A stretch of DNA of 64,000 nucleotides from the NCBI RefSeq assembly GCF_000430645.1, contig NZ_AUMK01000019.1, positions 1-64,000 on the forward strand, given 5' to 3'. Of the stretch, positions 52,619 through 60,578 are shown piece after piece. The notes below the pieces were generated by a model that had not been told where the DNA came from, did not search any database, and saw only the letters and a list, made by a program, of their open reading frames with translations. Source of the stretch: Aquimarina latercula DSM 2041. Lineage in GTDB: Bacteria > Bacteroidota > Bacteroidia > Flavobacteriales > Flavobacteriaceae. Positions within the stretch are counted from its first letter, which is position 1, and every line of letters starts with the position of its first letter. The position numbers were made by a program, and so were the translations under genes.

Positions 52619-55138
52619 TTATTTCCAAGGTTCAGGCATTTTTTGTTCTCTTAAGGGAACAAAAACAACATTATCGTCTTCTTCTTTGCTATTTACAAAG
52701 TGATTAAAGCGTTTCATTATTTCAGGGTCATTGACAGCTTGGGTCCACTCACATTTATACTTGTTGACCAAGGTTTTCATTTCGTTTTCTAAATCTTCAG
52801 CAATACCAAGTTTATCATCAATAATAACTTCTTTTAAATAATCTAATCCTCCTTCTAGACGTTCCTGCCATGCAGCGGTTCTTTGTAATGGTTTTGCTGT
52901 ACGCATGTAAAACATTAAGTATCTATCTAGATATTTTATTACGGTTTCATTATCAATTTGTTCGGCAAATAATTCTGCATGTCTTGGTGTAGCTCCGCCA
53001 TTTCCACCTACATATAAATTCCAGCCACCTTCTACAGCAATTAATCCGAAGTCTTTTCCACGTGCTTCCGCACATTCACGAATACATCCAGAAACTCCAC
53101 CTTTAATTTTGTGCGGAGCTCTAATTCCTCTGTAACGATTCTCTAGTTCAATACCAAAACTTACACTTTCGTCCATTCCATAACGACACCAGGTTGAACC
53201 AACACAGGTTTTTACTGTTCTTAATGACTTCCCGTAGGCGTGACCACTTTCAAAACCATGGTCAATTAGATCTTTCCATATTAAAGGCAATTGGTTTACA
53301 GTAGCACCGAATAAGTCGATACGCACCCCACCAGTTACCTTAGTATATAAATCATATTTTTTAGCGATTTCTCCAAGTGCGATAAGTTTTTCTGGAGTAA
53401 TTTCTCCTCCGGGTACTCTAGGAACTACAGAATATGTTCCATTTCGCTGTATATTGGCTAAGAAGCGATCATTAGAATCTTGAATAGCGTATTCTTCATT
53501 CGCGGTATCAGCATGAATAGTGGCCATTAAAGAAGCGACGAGTGGTTTGCATAATTCACAACCGTGACCACCATTTCCGTGATTATCTAATACCTCATTA
53601 AATGTAGTGTATCCTTTTACTTGGATTATTTTATATAAATCTTGTCTACTTAGATCAAAATGCTCACAAACCCCTTCTTTAACCTCTATACCTAATGATT
53701 TTAAGGTAGCATTGGTTAAGTCAGTTACCATAGGTTTGCAACCACCACAACCAGTTCCTGCTTTAGTACAACTAATTACTCCTGCAACATCTGTAGCTTC
53801 TCCATTTTCTATAGCGCTACAAATCTGTCCTTTAGTAACACTTTCGCAAGAACAAATTTGAGCTGCATCAGGTAAATCCATTACATCACCTAATAAGCCT
53901 CCTTCATCACCTCCACGACTACCTAATATTAGATCTTCTGGTTCTTCAGGAAGTTTCATTCCATTGATATAAATTTGGAATAGAGAATTATAATCAGAGG
54001 AATCACCTATTAAAATTCCACCTAAAAGCCTTTTTCCATCTTTAGAAATGTTTATTTTTTTATAAATACCATTTCGTTTATTTTCATATATAATTTCATC
54101 AATATCTTCTTTAGACAGATTAAGAGCATCTCCAAAACTTGCAACCTCAGTACCAATTAATTTTAATTGGGTAGACATATCAATGGACTCTGGCATTTCT
54201 GAATCACCACCTGTAATTTGTTGTACGGCAACTTCCGCCATATCGTATCCAGGAGCTACTAAACCATAAATCATACTATTTAGTAATGCGCACTCCCCAA
54301 TAGCAAATATATTTTTATCAGAAGTTTCCATTTTTTGGTTGACAACAATTCCGCCACGAGTTCCAACTTCAAGGCCACATTCTCTAGCAACTTCATCTCG
54401 TGGTCGTATACCTGCAGAAACAACAAGCATGTCAACTTTTAATTCTGTATCATCAACATATTGTAAGCCTTCGATTGCTTTTTCACCTTGAAGAAATTGT
54501 GTTTGTTTCGAGAGGTGTACTTTTAAGCCCATGCTTTCAATTTTAGACTGAAGCATATCACTAGCACCTTTATCAAGTTGTCTCGGCATAAGACGAGGAG
54601 CAAACTCAACGACATGGGCATTAAGTCCTAAATTTTTAACTGCATTTGCAGCTTCAAGTCCTAATAGACCTCCACCAAGAACAGCAGCTTCAGTTTTTCC
54701 TTGAGCTTTTAATTTTTTGGCATATGCTTCTGTTGCTTCAAGATCTTCAATAGTTCTGTAAACAAAAACACCTTCTTTATCAATACCTTCAATTGGCGGA
54801 ACGAAGGCTGAAGATCCAGTTGCTAATACTAAATAATCATAGGGATAGATATCTCCTCTATGATTCGCTACCGTTTTATCTTCTCGATTAATTTCAGTAA
54901 TCATTTCCGAGGTATGAAGATCAATATTATTATCTTCATACCAATTAGCAGTAGACATGCTTAAATCTTCGGAAGTTTTACCATCGTAAAATTCGCTAAG
55001 ATGGACTCTGTCATACGCTCGCCTTGGTTCTTCACCAAAAACTATAAGTTTGTAATCTGTAAATTTTTCTGATGCTGCAAACTTCTCACAGAACTTATAA
55101 CTTACCATTCCGTTACCTATTACTACTACCTTCTTCAT
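52619..55138 (-). CDS. nirB: NAD(P)H-dependent nitrite reductase large subunit (sirohaem)
   Basis: The 839-residue enzyme has an N-terminal FAD/NAD domain (VVVIGNGMVSYKF; AVLGGGLLGLEAA; IFAIGECAL) and two BFD-like [2Fe-2S] modules: CSCESVTKGQICSA with GTGCGGCKPMV, then GGHGCELCKPLV. The sirohaem/[4Fe-4S] domain follows (KTCVGSTWCRYG and GCIRECAEARGKD give the four Cys). It reduces nitrite to ammonium with six electrons. Length and cofactors are typical. It is the first gene of nirB-nirD-DUF4202-kinase. Its promoter has the palindrome/-7 element at 55158-55179, and TTACGTAA at 55195 may add a further site. Confidence 0.95.
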   Translation of the reverse strand: MKKVVVIGNGMVSYKFCEKFAASEKFTDYKLIVFGEEPRRAYDRVHLSEFYDGKTSEDLSMSTANWYEDNNIDLHTSEMITEINREDKTVANHRGDIYPYDYLVLATGSSAFVPPIEGIDKEGVFVYRTIEDLEATEAYAKKLKAQGKTEAAVLGGGLLGLEAANAVKNLGLNAHVVEFAPRLMPRQLDKGASDMLQSKIESMGLKVHLSKQTQFLQGEKAIEGLQYVDDTELKVDMLVVSAGIRPRDEVARECGLEVGTRGGIVVNQKMETSDKNIFAIGECALLNSMIYGLVAPGYDMAEVAVQQITGGDSEMPESIDMSTQLKLIGTEVASFGDALNLSKEDIDEIIYENKRNGIYKKINISKDGKRLLGGILIGDSSDYNSLFQIYINGMKLPEEPEDLILGSRGGDEGGLLGDVMDLPDAAQICSCESVTKGQICSAIENGEATDVAGVISCTKAGTGCGGCKPMVTDLTNATLKSLGIEVKEGVCEHFDLSRQDLYKIIQVKGYTTFNEVLDNHGNGGHGCELCKPLVASLMATIHADTANEEYAIQDSNDRFLANIQRNGTYSVVPRVPGGEITPEKLIALGEIAKKYDLYTKVTGGVRIDLFGATVNQLPLIWKDLIDHGFESGHAYGKSLRTVKTCVGSTWCRYGMDESVSFGIELENRYRGIRAPHKIKGGVSGCIRECAEARGKDFGLIAVEGGWNLYVGGNGGATPRHAELFAEQIDNETVIKYLDRYLMFYMRTAKPLQRTAAWQERLEGGLDYLKEVIIDDKLGIAEDLENEMKTLVNKYKCEWTQAVNDPEIMKRFNHFVNSKEEDDNVVFVPLREQKMPEPWK

Positions 55139-55157
55139 TAGTTACGTATTTATATAT

Positions 55158-55179
55158 CAAAATTAAGTATTAATACGTA
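55158..55179 (-). promoter_or_regulatory. Palindromic operator fused to -7 box, nirB promoter
   Basis: On the + strand, TAAGTAT (55164-55170), TA, ATACGTA (55173-55179). Read on the - strand, the palindrome ends in TA, which is also the TA of TAATTTTG (complement of CAAAATTA, 55158-55165), a match to the Bacteroidetes -7 box TAnnTTTG. The centre is 33 bases upstream of the nirB ATG. A further TTACGTAA lies at 55195-55202. Confidence 0.7.
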
Positions 55180-55244
55180 TTTAAGTAATAAGAATTACGT
55201 AATTATCAGTATTGTAAATTAAGAATTTCAAAATAATACATTAA

Positions 55245-55274
55245 AAAACCTGCGAAACTGATTTCGCAGGTTTT
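55245..55274 (-). terminator. Terminator after the porin gene
   Basis: A 13-bp perfect stem (AAAACCTGCGAAA 55245-55257 with 55262-55274), loop CTGA, A and T runs at its edges. It separates the porin gene from the nirB promoter. Confidence 0.9.
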
Positions 55275-55298
55275 GAATTATGGTATTGTTATTATATG

Positions 55299-56606
55299 CT
55301 ATTGTTTTGGTTTTGGACTCCATTTTAAGAAGTTTGGTTTTACAACTAGCATTGCCCATCCCCAGTTTTGTAATCCGCTAGGATCAGCAACTCCTTTTAG
55401 AATTTCCATACTATCACCAGCAAACATCTGAGAGTATCCTATTTTTAAGGTAGCATATGGTAGTATTTTTTGAGTAAAAACTAAATCTAGTTCTGTACCT
55501 AAGTATGTATCATCAGTTCCAGCAATATCTTCTGCAGCAGAGAAATAGTGAAGTTTTGCTAATAAACTACTGCTTTTACCAGTTTTGATAACAGCTTTAG
55601 CATATATATCTTGTAATCCTACACTATTGGCATGATTCCCTACATAAAAGTAATCCATATATCCATTAAATTTATGATTCGTTCCAAAGATTGGGAAGAA
55701 AGAAGTGATCTCTCCATCTGTTCCTCCATTATCATCACCACTAAGCAGTTCTCCACCTATTCCGAATAAAGTTTTTCCTGGTTTATAGGTAACCTCTAGA
55801 CCGGCGTTATATGCTGATAAATCAACTGTTTCTGTGAATTTTCCAGTTTGTGCATATAAGTTTAAAGCTATTTTTAATCCTTTAGCAGGTTTTGCAACTA
55901 AATGTGTACCAAAGGTTTGTCTATTTACAGTTCCATCGATTGGAGTTTGACCATCGGTATCTAAATTCTGATAAGAATTATTTACAAAAAGAAAACTCCC
56001 AGAAAATTTAGCCCAGTCTTTATGCAACCAAGCATAAGCCATTCCTTTGTAATCAAATACGGCTCTTGCATTTCCATCATTATTAGGATCGAATAAAGTA
56101 TTTATTCTACTTACTCCGTTTTGATTAAAAGAAAAACCAAGATCTAGTTTTAAACCATTCTCATTTTTATACTTGATTAATGCAGCATCATGAAATCTTC
56201 CTTGCATTGCCCAATCCAATCCACCAAGTATTCTCTGATCGTCATAAACAAGAGCTTGTCTACCTAATTTAGTGGACCATCCACTACCAAACTTAAAATT
56301 AATCCAAGCTTGGGCTAGTGAGAAACTATTATTGTTATCAGCTGCAGCTATCTGGGGTGTATCTCCCCAAACACTTACATCCTGTACACTAAGATATGTA
56401 GAAAACTTGTCTGCAGTATATCCAAATTTTAATCGAGAACGTTGTTGTACAAATATAGCTGCATCTACTCCAGCTGGAGTTAAATTACCAAAACCGTGTA
56501 AATACTCTAATCGTGGTCTTATATCTGCATCAATACTTAATTCCTGTGCATTCCCCTTAAATACCAGTACTAGTAATAGTATGGTAAAGTATAACTTATT
56601 TTTCAT
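55299..56606 (-). CDS. Outer-membrane porin, alginate-export-like family, in nitrate locus
   Basis: The 435-residue protein has a signal peptide (to VFKGNAQ) followed by beta-barrel-type sequence with many Gly, Asn and aromatic residues. It resembles the AlgE/alginate_exp barrel family (IRPRLEYLHGF; FVQQRSRLKFGY; STKLGRQALVYDDQRILGGLDW). Flavobacteria often have such barrels near nitrate or other anion uptake genes. Its position between nirB and the regulator, and its promoter element shared with nirB, narK and nrtA, suggest a nitrate/nitrite-permeable porin. Pore specificity is inferred. The 5' untranslated region contains an inverted repeat (56624-56646). Confidence 0.75.
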   Translation of the reverse strand: MKNKLYFTILLLVLVFKGNAQELSIDADIRPRLEYLHGFGNLTPAGVDAAIFVQQRSRLKFGYTADKFSTYLSVQDVSVWGDTPQIAAADNNNSFSLAQAWINFKFGSGWSTKLGRQALVYDDQRILGGLDWAMQGRFHDAALIKYKNENGLKLDLGFSFNQNGVSRINTLFDPNNDGNARAVFDYKGMAYAWLHKDWAKFSGSFLFVNNSYQNLDTDGQTPIDGTVNRQTFGTHLVAKPAKGLKIALNLYAQTGKFTETVDLSAYNAGLEVTYKPGKTLFGIGGELLSGDDNGGTDGEITSFFPIFGTNHKFNGYMDYFYVGNHANSVGLQDIYAKAVIKTGKSSSLLAKLHYFSAAEDIAGTDDTYLGTELDLVFTQKILPYATLKIGYSQMFAGDSMEILKGVADPSGLQNWGWAMLVVKPNFLKWSPKPKQ

Positions 56607-56623
56607 TTCTTAAATTTGTTTGG

Positions 56624-56646
56624 TGTGAGTATAAGTATTTCTCACA
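56624..56646. promoter_or_regulatory. Inverted repeat around a half-site in the porin leader
   Basis: TGTGAG (56624-56629) and CTCACA (56641-56646) flank TATAAGTATTT, which contains TAAGTAT, the same half-site found in the four palindromes. It lies 18 bases upstream of the porin ATG. It may be an RNA hairpin or a second operator. Confidence 0.4.
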
Positions 56647-56698
56647 GTTGCTATGTTCTTTTCAATTAATCCTATTAGCTGACGTATCAATTGAGTAA

Positions 56699-56720
56699 CA
56701 AATCTAAGTATTAATACTTA
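56699..56720 (-). promoter_or_regulatory. Palindromic operator fused to -7 box, porin promoter
   Basis: TAAGTAT-TA-ATACTTA (56705-56720) is a perfect palindrome. On the - strand its last TA begins TAGATTTG (complement of CAAATCTA, 56699-56706), an exact TAnnTTTG match. The centre is 106 bases from the porin ATG and 148 from the divergent regulator ATG. A lone half-site ATACGTA is at 56746-56752. Confidence 0.72.
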
Positions 56721-56802
56721 TTTTTAATGTTTTTATTAGATAAAAATACGTAGTTTTTCTTTCTGGATTATTAATTTATTGATTGTATTTTTGAATTATT
56801 CT

Positions 56803-56810
56803 TATCTTTG
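56803..56810 (+). promoter_or_regulatory. Putative -7 box of the response-regulator promoter
   Basis: TATCTTTG matches TAnnTTTG, with a TTG 17 bases upstream (56783-56785) as a possible -33 element. It carries no palindrome, so the regulator gene may be expressed constitutively. A single half-site TAAGTAT (56846-56852) lies before the ATG. Confidence 0.45.
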
Positions 56811-56860
56811 GATAGTAAGTAGTTTTTTTATAAAGAGTAGGTAATTAAGTATTATAAAGT

Positions 56861-57544
56861 ATGGTAAGTATTGTATTGGTAGATGATCATTTTTTAGTTA
56901 GAGATGGAATTCGTTCACTTCTGGAGGATGAAAAGCAATATGAGGTTATTGGAGAGGCTTCTGATGGGAGAGAAGCTATTGAATTAGTGCAGTCGTTGTG
57001 CCCAGATATCGTAATATGTGATATAAGAATGCCAGAAATGTCCGGAATAGATACTGTAAAAGAACTTACGGCGCTATCTGTTTCTTCTAAAACAATCATG
57101 TTATCAATGCATGATTCCGATGAGTATATTTTACAATCTATTAATGCGGGGGCAGATGGATATCTGCTTAAGGATGCGGGTAAAGAGGAATTTTTGAAAG
57201 CACTGTCTACCGTAAGCAAAGGGAATAAATATTTTAGTGGAGATGTTTCTTCTATATTGGTCAAAAATTTACTTAAAAATAGTGATGAAAAGGTAGAAGA
57301 AAAAGCCTTAAAACCAACTATTGAAGGTAAGAAGGAGAAGAGTAACCCTTTTGACCTTACGAAAAGAGAAAATCAAATACTTAAGTTGGCAGTGTCCGGG
57401 ATGACTAATAAAGATATTGCGGCTGAACTTGATATAAGTAAAAGAACTACAGAAGTTCATCGCTTTAACTTAATGAAAAAGATGGCGGTTAAAAATGTAT
57501 TAGAATTAAGTAAAAAAGCCAGAGAATATGAGATGATTCCCTGA
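56861..57544 (+). CDS. NarL/LuxR-family response regulator
   Basis: The 227-residue protein has a receiver domain (VLVDDHFLVRDGIRSLL; phosphoacceptor Asp54 in CDIRMPEMSG; conserved Lys in LLKDAGKEEF) and a LuxR-type DNA-binding domain (LTKRENQILKLAVSGMTNKDIA, SKRTTEVHRFNLMKK). A charged linker of about 30 residues joins them. It is the only response regulator in the nitrate region and fits the HisKA_3 kinase encoded in the nir operon. It is convergent with the kinase-less sensor protein gene, with 12 bases between stops. Family members bind 7-2-7 inverted heptamers, as the four promoter palindromes appear to be. Confidence 0.88.
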   Translation: MVSIVLVDDHFLVRDGIRSLLEDEKQYEVIGEASDGREAIELVQSLCPDIVICDIRMPEMSGIDTVKELTALSVSSKTIMLSMHDSDEYILQSINAGADGYLLKDAGKEEFLKALSTVSKGNKYFSGDVSSILVKNLLKNSDEKVEEKALKPTIEGKKEKSNPFDLTKRENQILKLAVSGMTNKDIAAELDISKRTTEVHRFNLMKKMAVKNVLELSKKAREYEMIP

Positions 57545-57556
57545 CTTTTAGTTTTT

Positions 57557-58390
57557 TTAATTATTAGCTACATCTTCGTATAAATTAGTAATTTTATTAA
57601 AAGATTTTGTTAGCTGGTTTGTAGTAGCAAACATGTCTTGCAAAGTAAAGTCACCATTTAATAAACCATTTTTATTGGTTTGAAATTTTTCCCAATACGA
57701 CATAACAACACCTAGTTCTTCCTCTATATCAGTGCTGTTGTAACTACTTATTAGTAATTCTCCAATCGTATTGTCAAATTTTTCATAAGTTTCATTCAAT
57801 ATTTTTTTATACTCAGGACTATCTCCTTTGAACATAGTAGTTGCAGTGTAGTATAGACATAATCGCTGTGATAGCATTCGCTGTCTTCCTGATATATTTA
57901 TTGTTTTTGCTAAATCTTTGTTTTTATTCTGAAAAAATTGATTGTTGTAGTTATAACTGTTTTCTATACTAATAACTACATCGTTACAAGTTTTTAATAA
58001 ATTGGTATTAGCTTTTACAATCCTTAAGGAGTTTTGAGCGTCTGGAGTACTTGCAATGATAGCTTTAAAATCGTCCCATAATGTTCTAACTTTTTTTAAG
58101 GATAACTTTGTTGAGCTGCTAGAGGCATTTTTAGTAAGTATTTGTAATTGCTTTTCAAATATAAACTTACTAGAGTTTAATTCCTTTTTTATCGATTGAT
58201 CATTAATTCCTTTAGCGGTTAATAAATATGCTTTAGAAATCTTCTGTGATAGCATTCGTTGTTTTCCTGAGATATTTATAGCCTTCGCGTAACTAATAGC
58301 TCCGTATTTGTTCGATTGAGCTGTTAAATAAGTATTTGATATAAGAGTAATAAGGATTGTCAATAAAATTGTAGTGCTCTTCTTTTTCAT
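57557..58390 (-). CDS. Exported protein with two PilJ/NarX-type sensing motifs, no kinase
   Basis: The 277-residue protein has a signal peptide (LLTILITLISNTYLTAQ). The motif INISGKQRMLSQKISKAYLL occurs at about 38-57 and again, as INISGRQRMLSQRLCLYY, at about 165. Each is followed by helical sequence, giving two four-helix-type PilJ domains in tandem. It has no kinase, methyl-acceptor or second membrane segment. It is predicted periplasmic. The motif equals that of the sensor kinase at 49748, so it may bind the same ligand. Possible roles are ligand buffering, kinase co-sensing or an independent function; none is proven. Confidence 0.72.
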   Translation of the reverse strand: MKKKSTTILLTILITLISNTYLTAQSNKYGAISYAKAINISGKQRMLSQKISKAYLLTAKGINDQSIKKELNSSKFIFEKQLQILTKNASSSSTKLSLKKVRTLWDDFKAIIASTPDAQNSLRIVKANTNLLKTCNDVVISIENSYNYNNQFFQNKNKDLAKTINISGRQRMLSQRLCLYYTATTMFKGDSPEYKKILNETYEKFDNTIGELLISSYNSTDIEEELGVVMSYWEKFQTNKNGLLNGDFTLQDMFATTNQLTKSFNKITNLYEDVANN

Positions 58391-58853
58391 AAGTAAGTTT
58401 TTACATTGTTATTAAATTATCATTGGGGTTAACCATTTTATAGGGGTTTATGGCGGTTTGGTTTGTAAAAAAAGTATTTACGCTGTAGAGATATATTTGC
58501 CAAAATACTTATTTTTTTTCGAGAAAACCAAATATTTAATACGTAGTCCTGGAGAATGCGTTTTATTGAATTGCTTAGGTTATGGGATAGCCATATTTAT
58601 GATATTGTGAAACAGTTAAGTATTTGTTTATCAGATGTTTGTTTTTTTGGTACTATGTTAATGATGTCGTTTTAGATTTTTGATAGTCGAAACTGTTGAT
58701 TCTATAATTATTAAGTTCTGAAATTATTAAATACGTAATTTTACAGATAAATACTTAATAATTTAGCTTAAGTGTTGTTTTTGATAAGTATTAGTACGTA
58801 GTTTGTTTCATGTTTTATAACATATAGAATTTAAACTTTAAAAATACATTAAT
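58391..58853. promoter_or_regulatory. 463-bp regulatory gap with many half-sites (narK and sensor-protein promoters)
   Basis: No gene is seen. The stretch has copies of TAMGTAT or its complement at 58505-58511, 58539-58545, 58617-58623, 58731-58737 and 58751-58757 (the last two 20 bases apart, same orientation), ahead of the full palindrome at 58785-58800. Clustered half-sites may allow cooperative binding. Confidence 0.5.
58785..58805 (+). promoter_or_regulatory. Palindromic operator fused to -7-like box, narK promoter
   Basis: TAAGTAT-TA-GTACGTA (58785-58800), with one mismatch in the symmetry. The final TA continues into GTTTG, giving TAGTTTG (58799-58805), a -7-like box with one spacer base fewer than TAnnTTTG. 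The centre is 61 bases upstream of the narK ATG. Confidence 0.65.
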
Positions 58854-60254
58854 ATGGATGCCTTAGGGAAATCTACTACGCTAAATCTTTTAAACTTCAA
58901 GAATCTCTCAATTAGAACTTTTTGGATAACTTCAATTGCCTTTTTCTTATGCTTTTTTTCCTGGTTTGGTATTGTTCCCTTTATGCCTGATGTTGTTAGG
59001 GATTTGGGATTAACTCCTGATCAAAAATGGAATTCAATTATTGTTGCAGTCACAGGAACTGTATTTGCAAGACTTTTTATAGGTAAAATGTGTGATAAAT
59101 ATGGTCCTCGGATTTGTTACACTTGGTTATTGATGTTAGGTGCGATTCCTGTAATAATATTAGGATTGGTGCAAACTCCTATGCAGTTTATAATTTGTAG
59201 GCTTTTTATTGGTTTTATAGGAGCTTCTTTTGTGATAACGCAGTTTCATACTTCGATTATGTTTGCTCCTAATATAGTAGGTACAGCGAATGCAACTTCT
59301 GCTGGATGGGGTAATCTAGGTGGCGGTGCAAATCGTCTAGGGATGCCATTGATAGCCGCAGCAGTAGTAAGTTTTGGTATTGCAGAAACAGAAGCTTGGA
59401 GGTATTGTATGGTAATAGCGGGAGTTGTTTGTTTTTTAATGGGGATTGTGTATTACTTTTTTACGCAAGATACACCTAATGGAAATTATAAAGAACTAAA
59501 AGTTAAGGGAGAGTTACCACAATCAAAGAAAGATGAGGTGAGTTTTTTGTCAGCGATTAAGGATTATCGCGTTTGGATACTTTTTGTCATATATGCAGCT
59601 TGTTTCGGAATGGAACTTACGGTTTATGGAACAATGGATGATTATCTTCAAAATACATTTCAGTTAGAACGTGTTACAGCTGGAAATCTAGTATTGTCTT
59701 TTGCATTGATGAATATTTTTGCTAGAACGTTAGGAGGTTTTTTTGGAGATCGTTTTGGTAGGTTAAAAGGGTTGCGAGGTCGTGTGTTGTTTCTTGCGGT
59801 AATACTTGCGATAGAGGGAGTAATGCTTTCTTTGTTTTCTGGAATGAATGGATTGACTTTTGGAGTTGTTTTTTTGGTAGGCTTTAGTCTTTCGGTTCAG
59901 ATGGCAGAAGGAGCAACCTTTTCTGTAGTTCCATTTATAAATAAAAAAGCAATTGGTTCTATCTCAGGAATTGTAGGAGCTGGTGGTAATGTAGGTGCCT
60001 TTGTTGCTGCTATGGTATTGAAATCAAAATCGGCAATTGCCGAGAAGACTGCAATTTTGGATAGTCAAGGTATGGGAGAAGAAGCTGTAAATGCTGCGCA
60101 AGCAGCTGCGTCTTCACAAGCGGTATCAGAGGGGTATTTTTTAATTGGTGTTTTTGTAGTGATAACTGCAATTATTTCATTAGCTATAAAATTCTCTACA
60201 GAAGATGAAAAAGCTGTTCAGAAAGAAATGAAAGCTATTCCTGTGCCGAACTAA
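58854..60254 (+). CDS. narK: NarK-type nitrate/nitrite transporter (MFS)
   Basis: The 466-residue protein has 12 predicted transmembrane helices. Nitrate signature-like segments are present: first half GTANATSAGWGNLGGGANRLGMPL, with an Arg in an early helix of the form GTVFARLFIGKMCD, and second half SISGIVGAGGNVGAFVA. Family members import nitrate by proton symport or exchange it for nitrite. The shared regulatory palindrome and the nearby nir and nrt genes support nitrate uptake. A second uptake system, nrt, is next to it, so one may serve nitrite or different concentrations. Confidence 0.9.
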   Translation: MDALGKSTTLNLLNFKNLSIRTFWITSIAFFLCFFSWFGIVPFMPDVVRDLGLTPDQKWNSIIVAVTGTVFARLFIGKMCDKYGPRICYTWLLMLGAIPVIILGLVQTPMQFIICRLFIGFIGASFVITQFHTSIMFAPNIVGTANATSAGWGNLGGGANRLGMPLIAAAVVSFGIAETEAWRYCMVIAGVVCFLMGIVYYFFTQDTPNGNYKELKVKGELPQSKKDEVSFLSAIKDYRVWILFVIYAACFGMELTVYGTMDDYLQNTFQLERVTAGNLVLSFALMNIFARTLGGFFGDRFGRLKGLRGRVLFLAVILAIEGVMLSLFSGMNGLTFGVVFLVGFSLSVQMAEGATFSVVPFINKKAIGSISGIVGAGGNVGAFVAAMVLKSKSAIAEKTAILDSQGMGEEAVNAAQAAASSQAVSEGYFLIGVFVVITAIISLAIKFSTEDEKAVQKEMKAIPVPN

Positions 60255-60276
60255 CTTATCTTAAATAATAATCAAG

Positions 60277-60321
60277 AAAGGCTTTTATCTGGGTAGAATA
60301 CTACTTAGTTAAAAGCTTTTT
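60277..60321 (+). terminator. Terminator after narK
   Basis: GCTTTTA (60281-60287) pairs with TAAAAGC (60310-60316), and the stem extends with AAAG/TTTT to 60277 and 60320. The loop is long (22 bases) and a T run follows. Weaker than the other hairpins in the window. The rest of the gap to 60578 holds only regulatory sites. Confidence 0.6.
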
Positions 60322-60518
60322 CTAGTTATAAGTGAACAATTGCTACGTTATTGTTTGGTATAGCTTGTTGATTTTAAGTGTTTTGATAGGTTGTCTTTTG
60401 TTGGCATTGCGATTCTGTTAAAAATATGTCGTTAATTTTTTATATAAAATAATATTCCCCTTGTAATTTTTGTAAAATAAAAATACTTAGTTAAATACGT
60501 AATTTTAACATTCTTTAT

Positions 60519-60540
60519 TAAGTATTTATACGTAGTTTTG
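60519..60540 (+). promoter_or_regulatory. Palindromic operator fused to -7 box, nrtA promoter
   Basis: TAAGTAT-TT-ATACGTA (60519-60534). The last TA begins TAGTTTTG (60533-60540), an exact TAnnTTTG match. The centre is 52 bases upstream of the nrtA ATG. Two more half-sites, ATACTTA (60483-60489) and ATACGTA (60495-60501), lie upstream. Confidence 0.72.
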
Positions 60541-60578
60541 ATGTGTTCTATTAGCTGAATAACAAAAAAATACAAATT

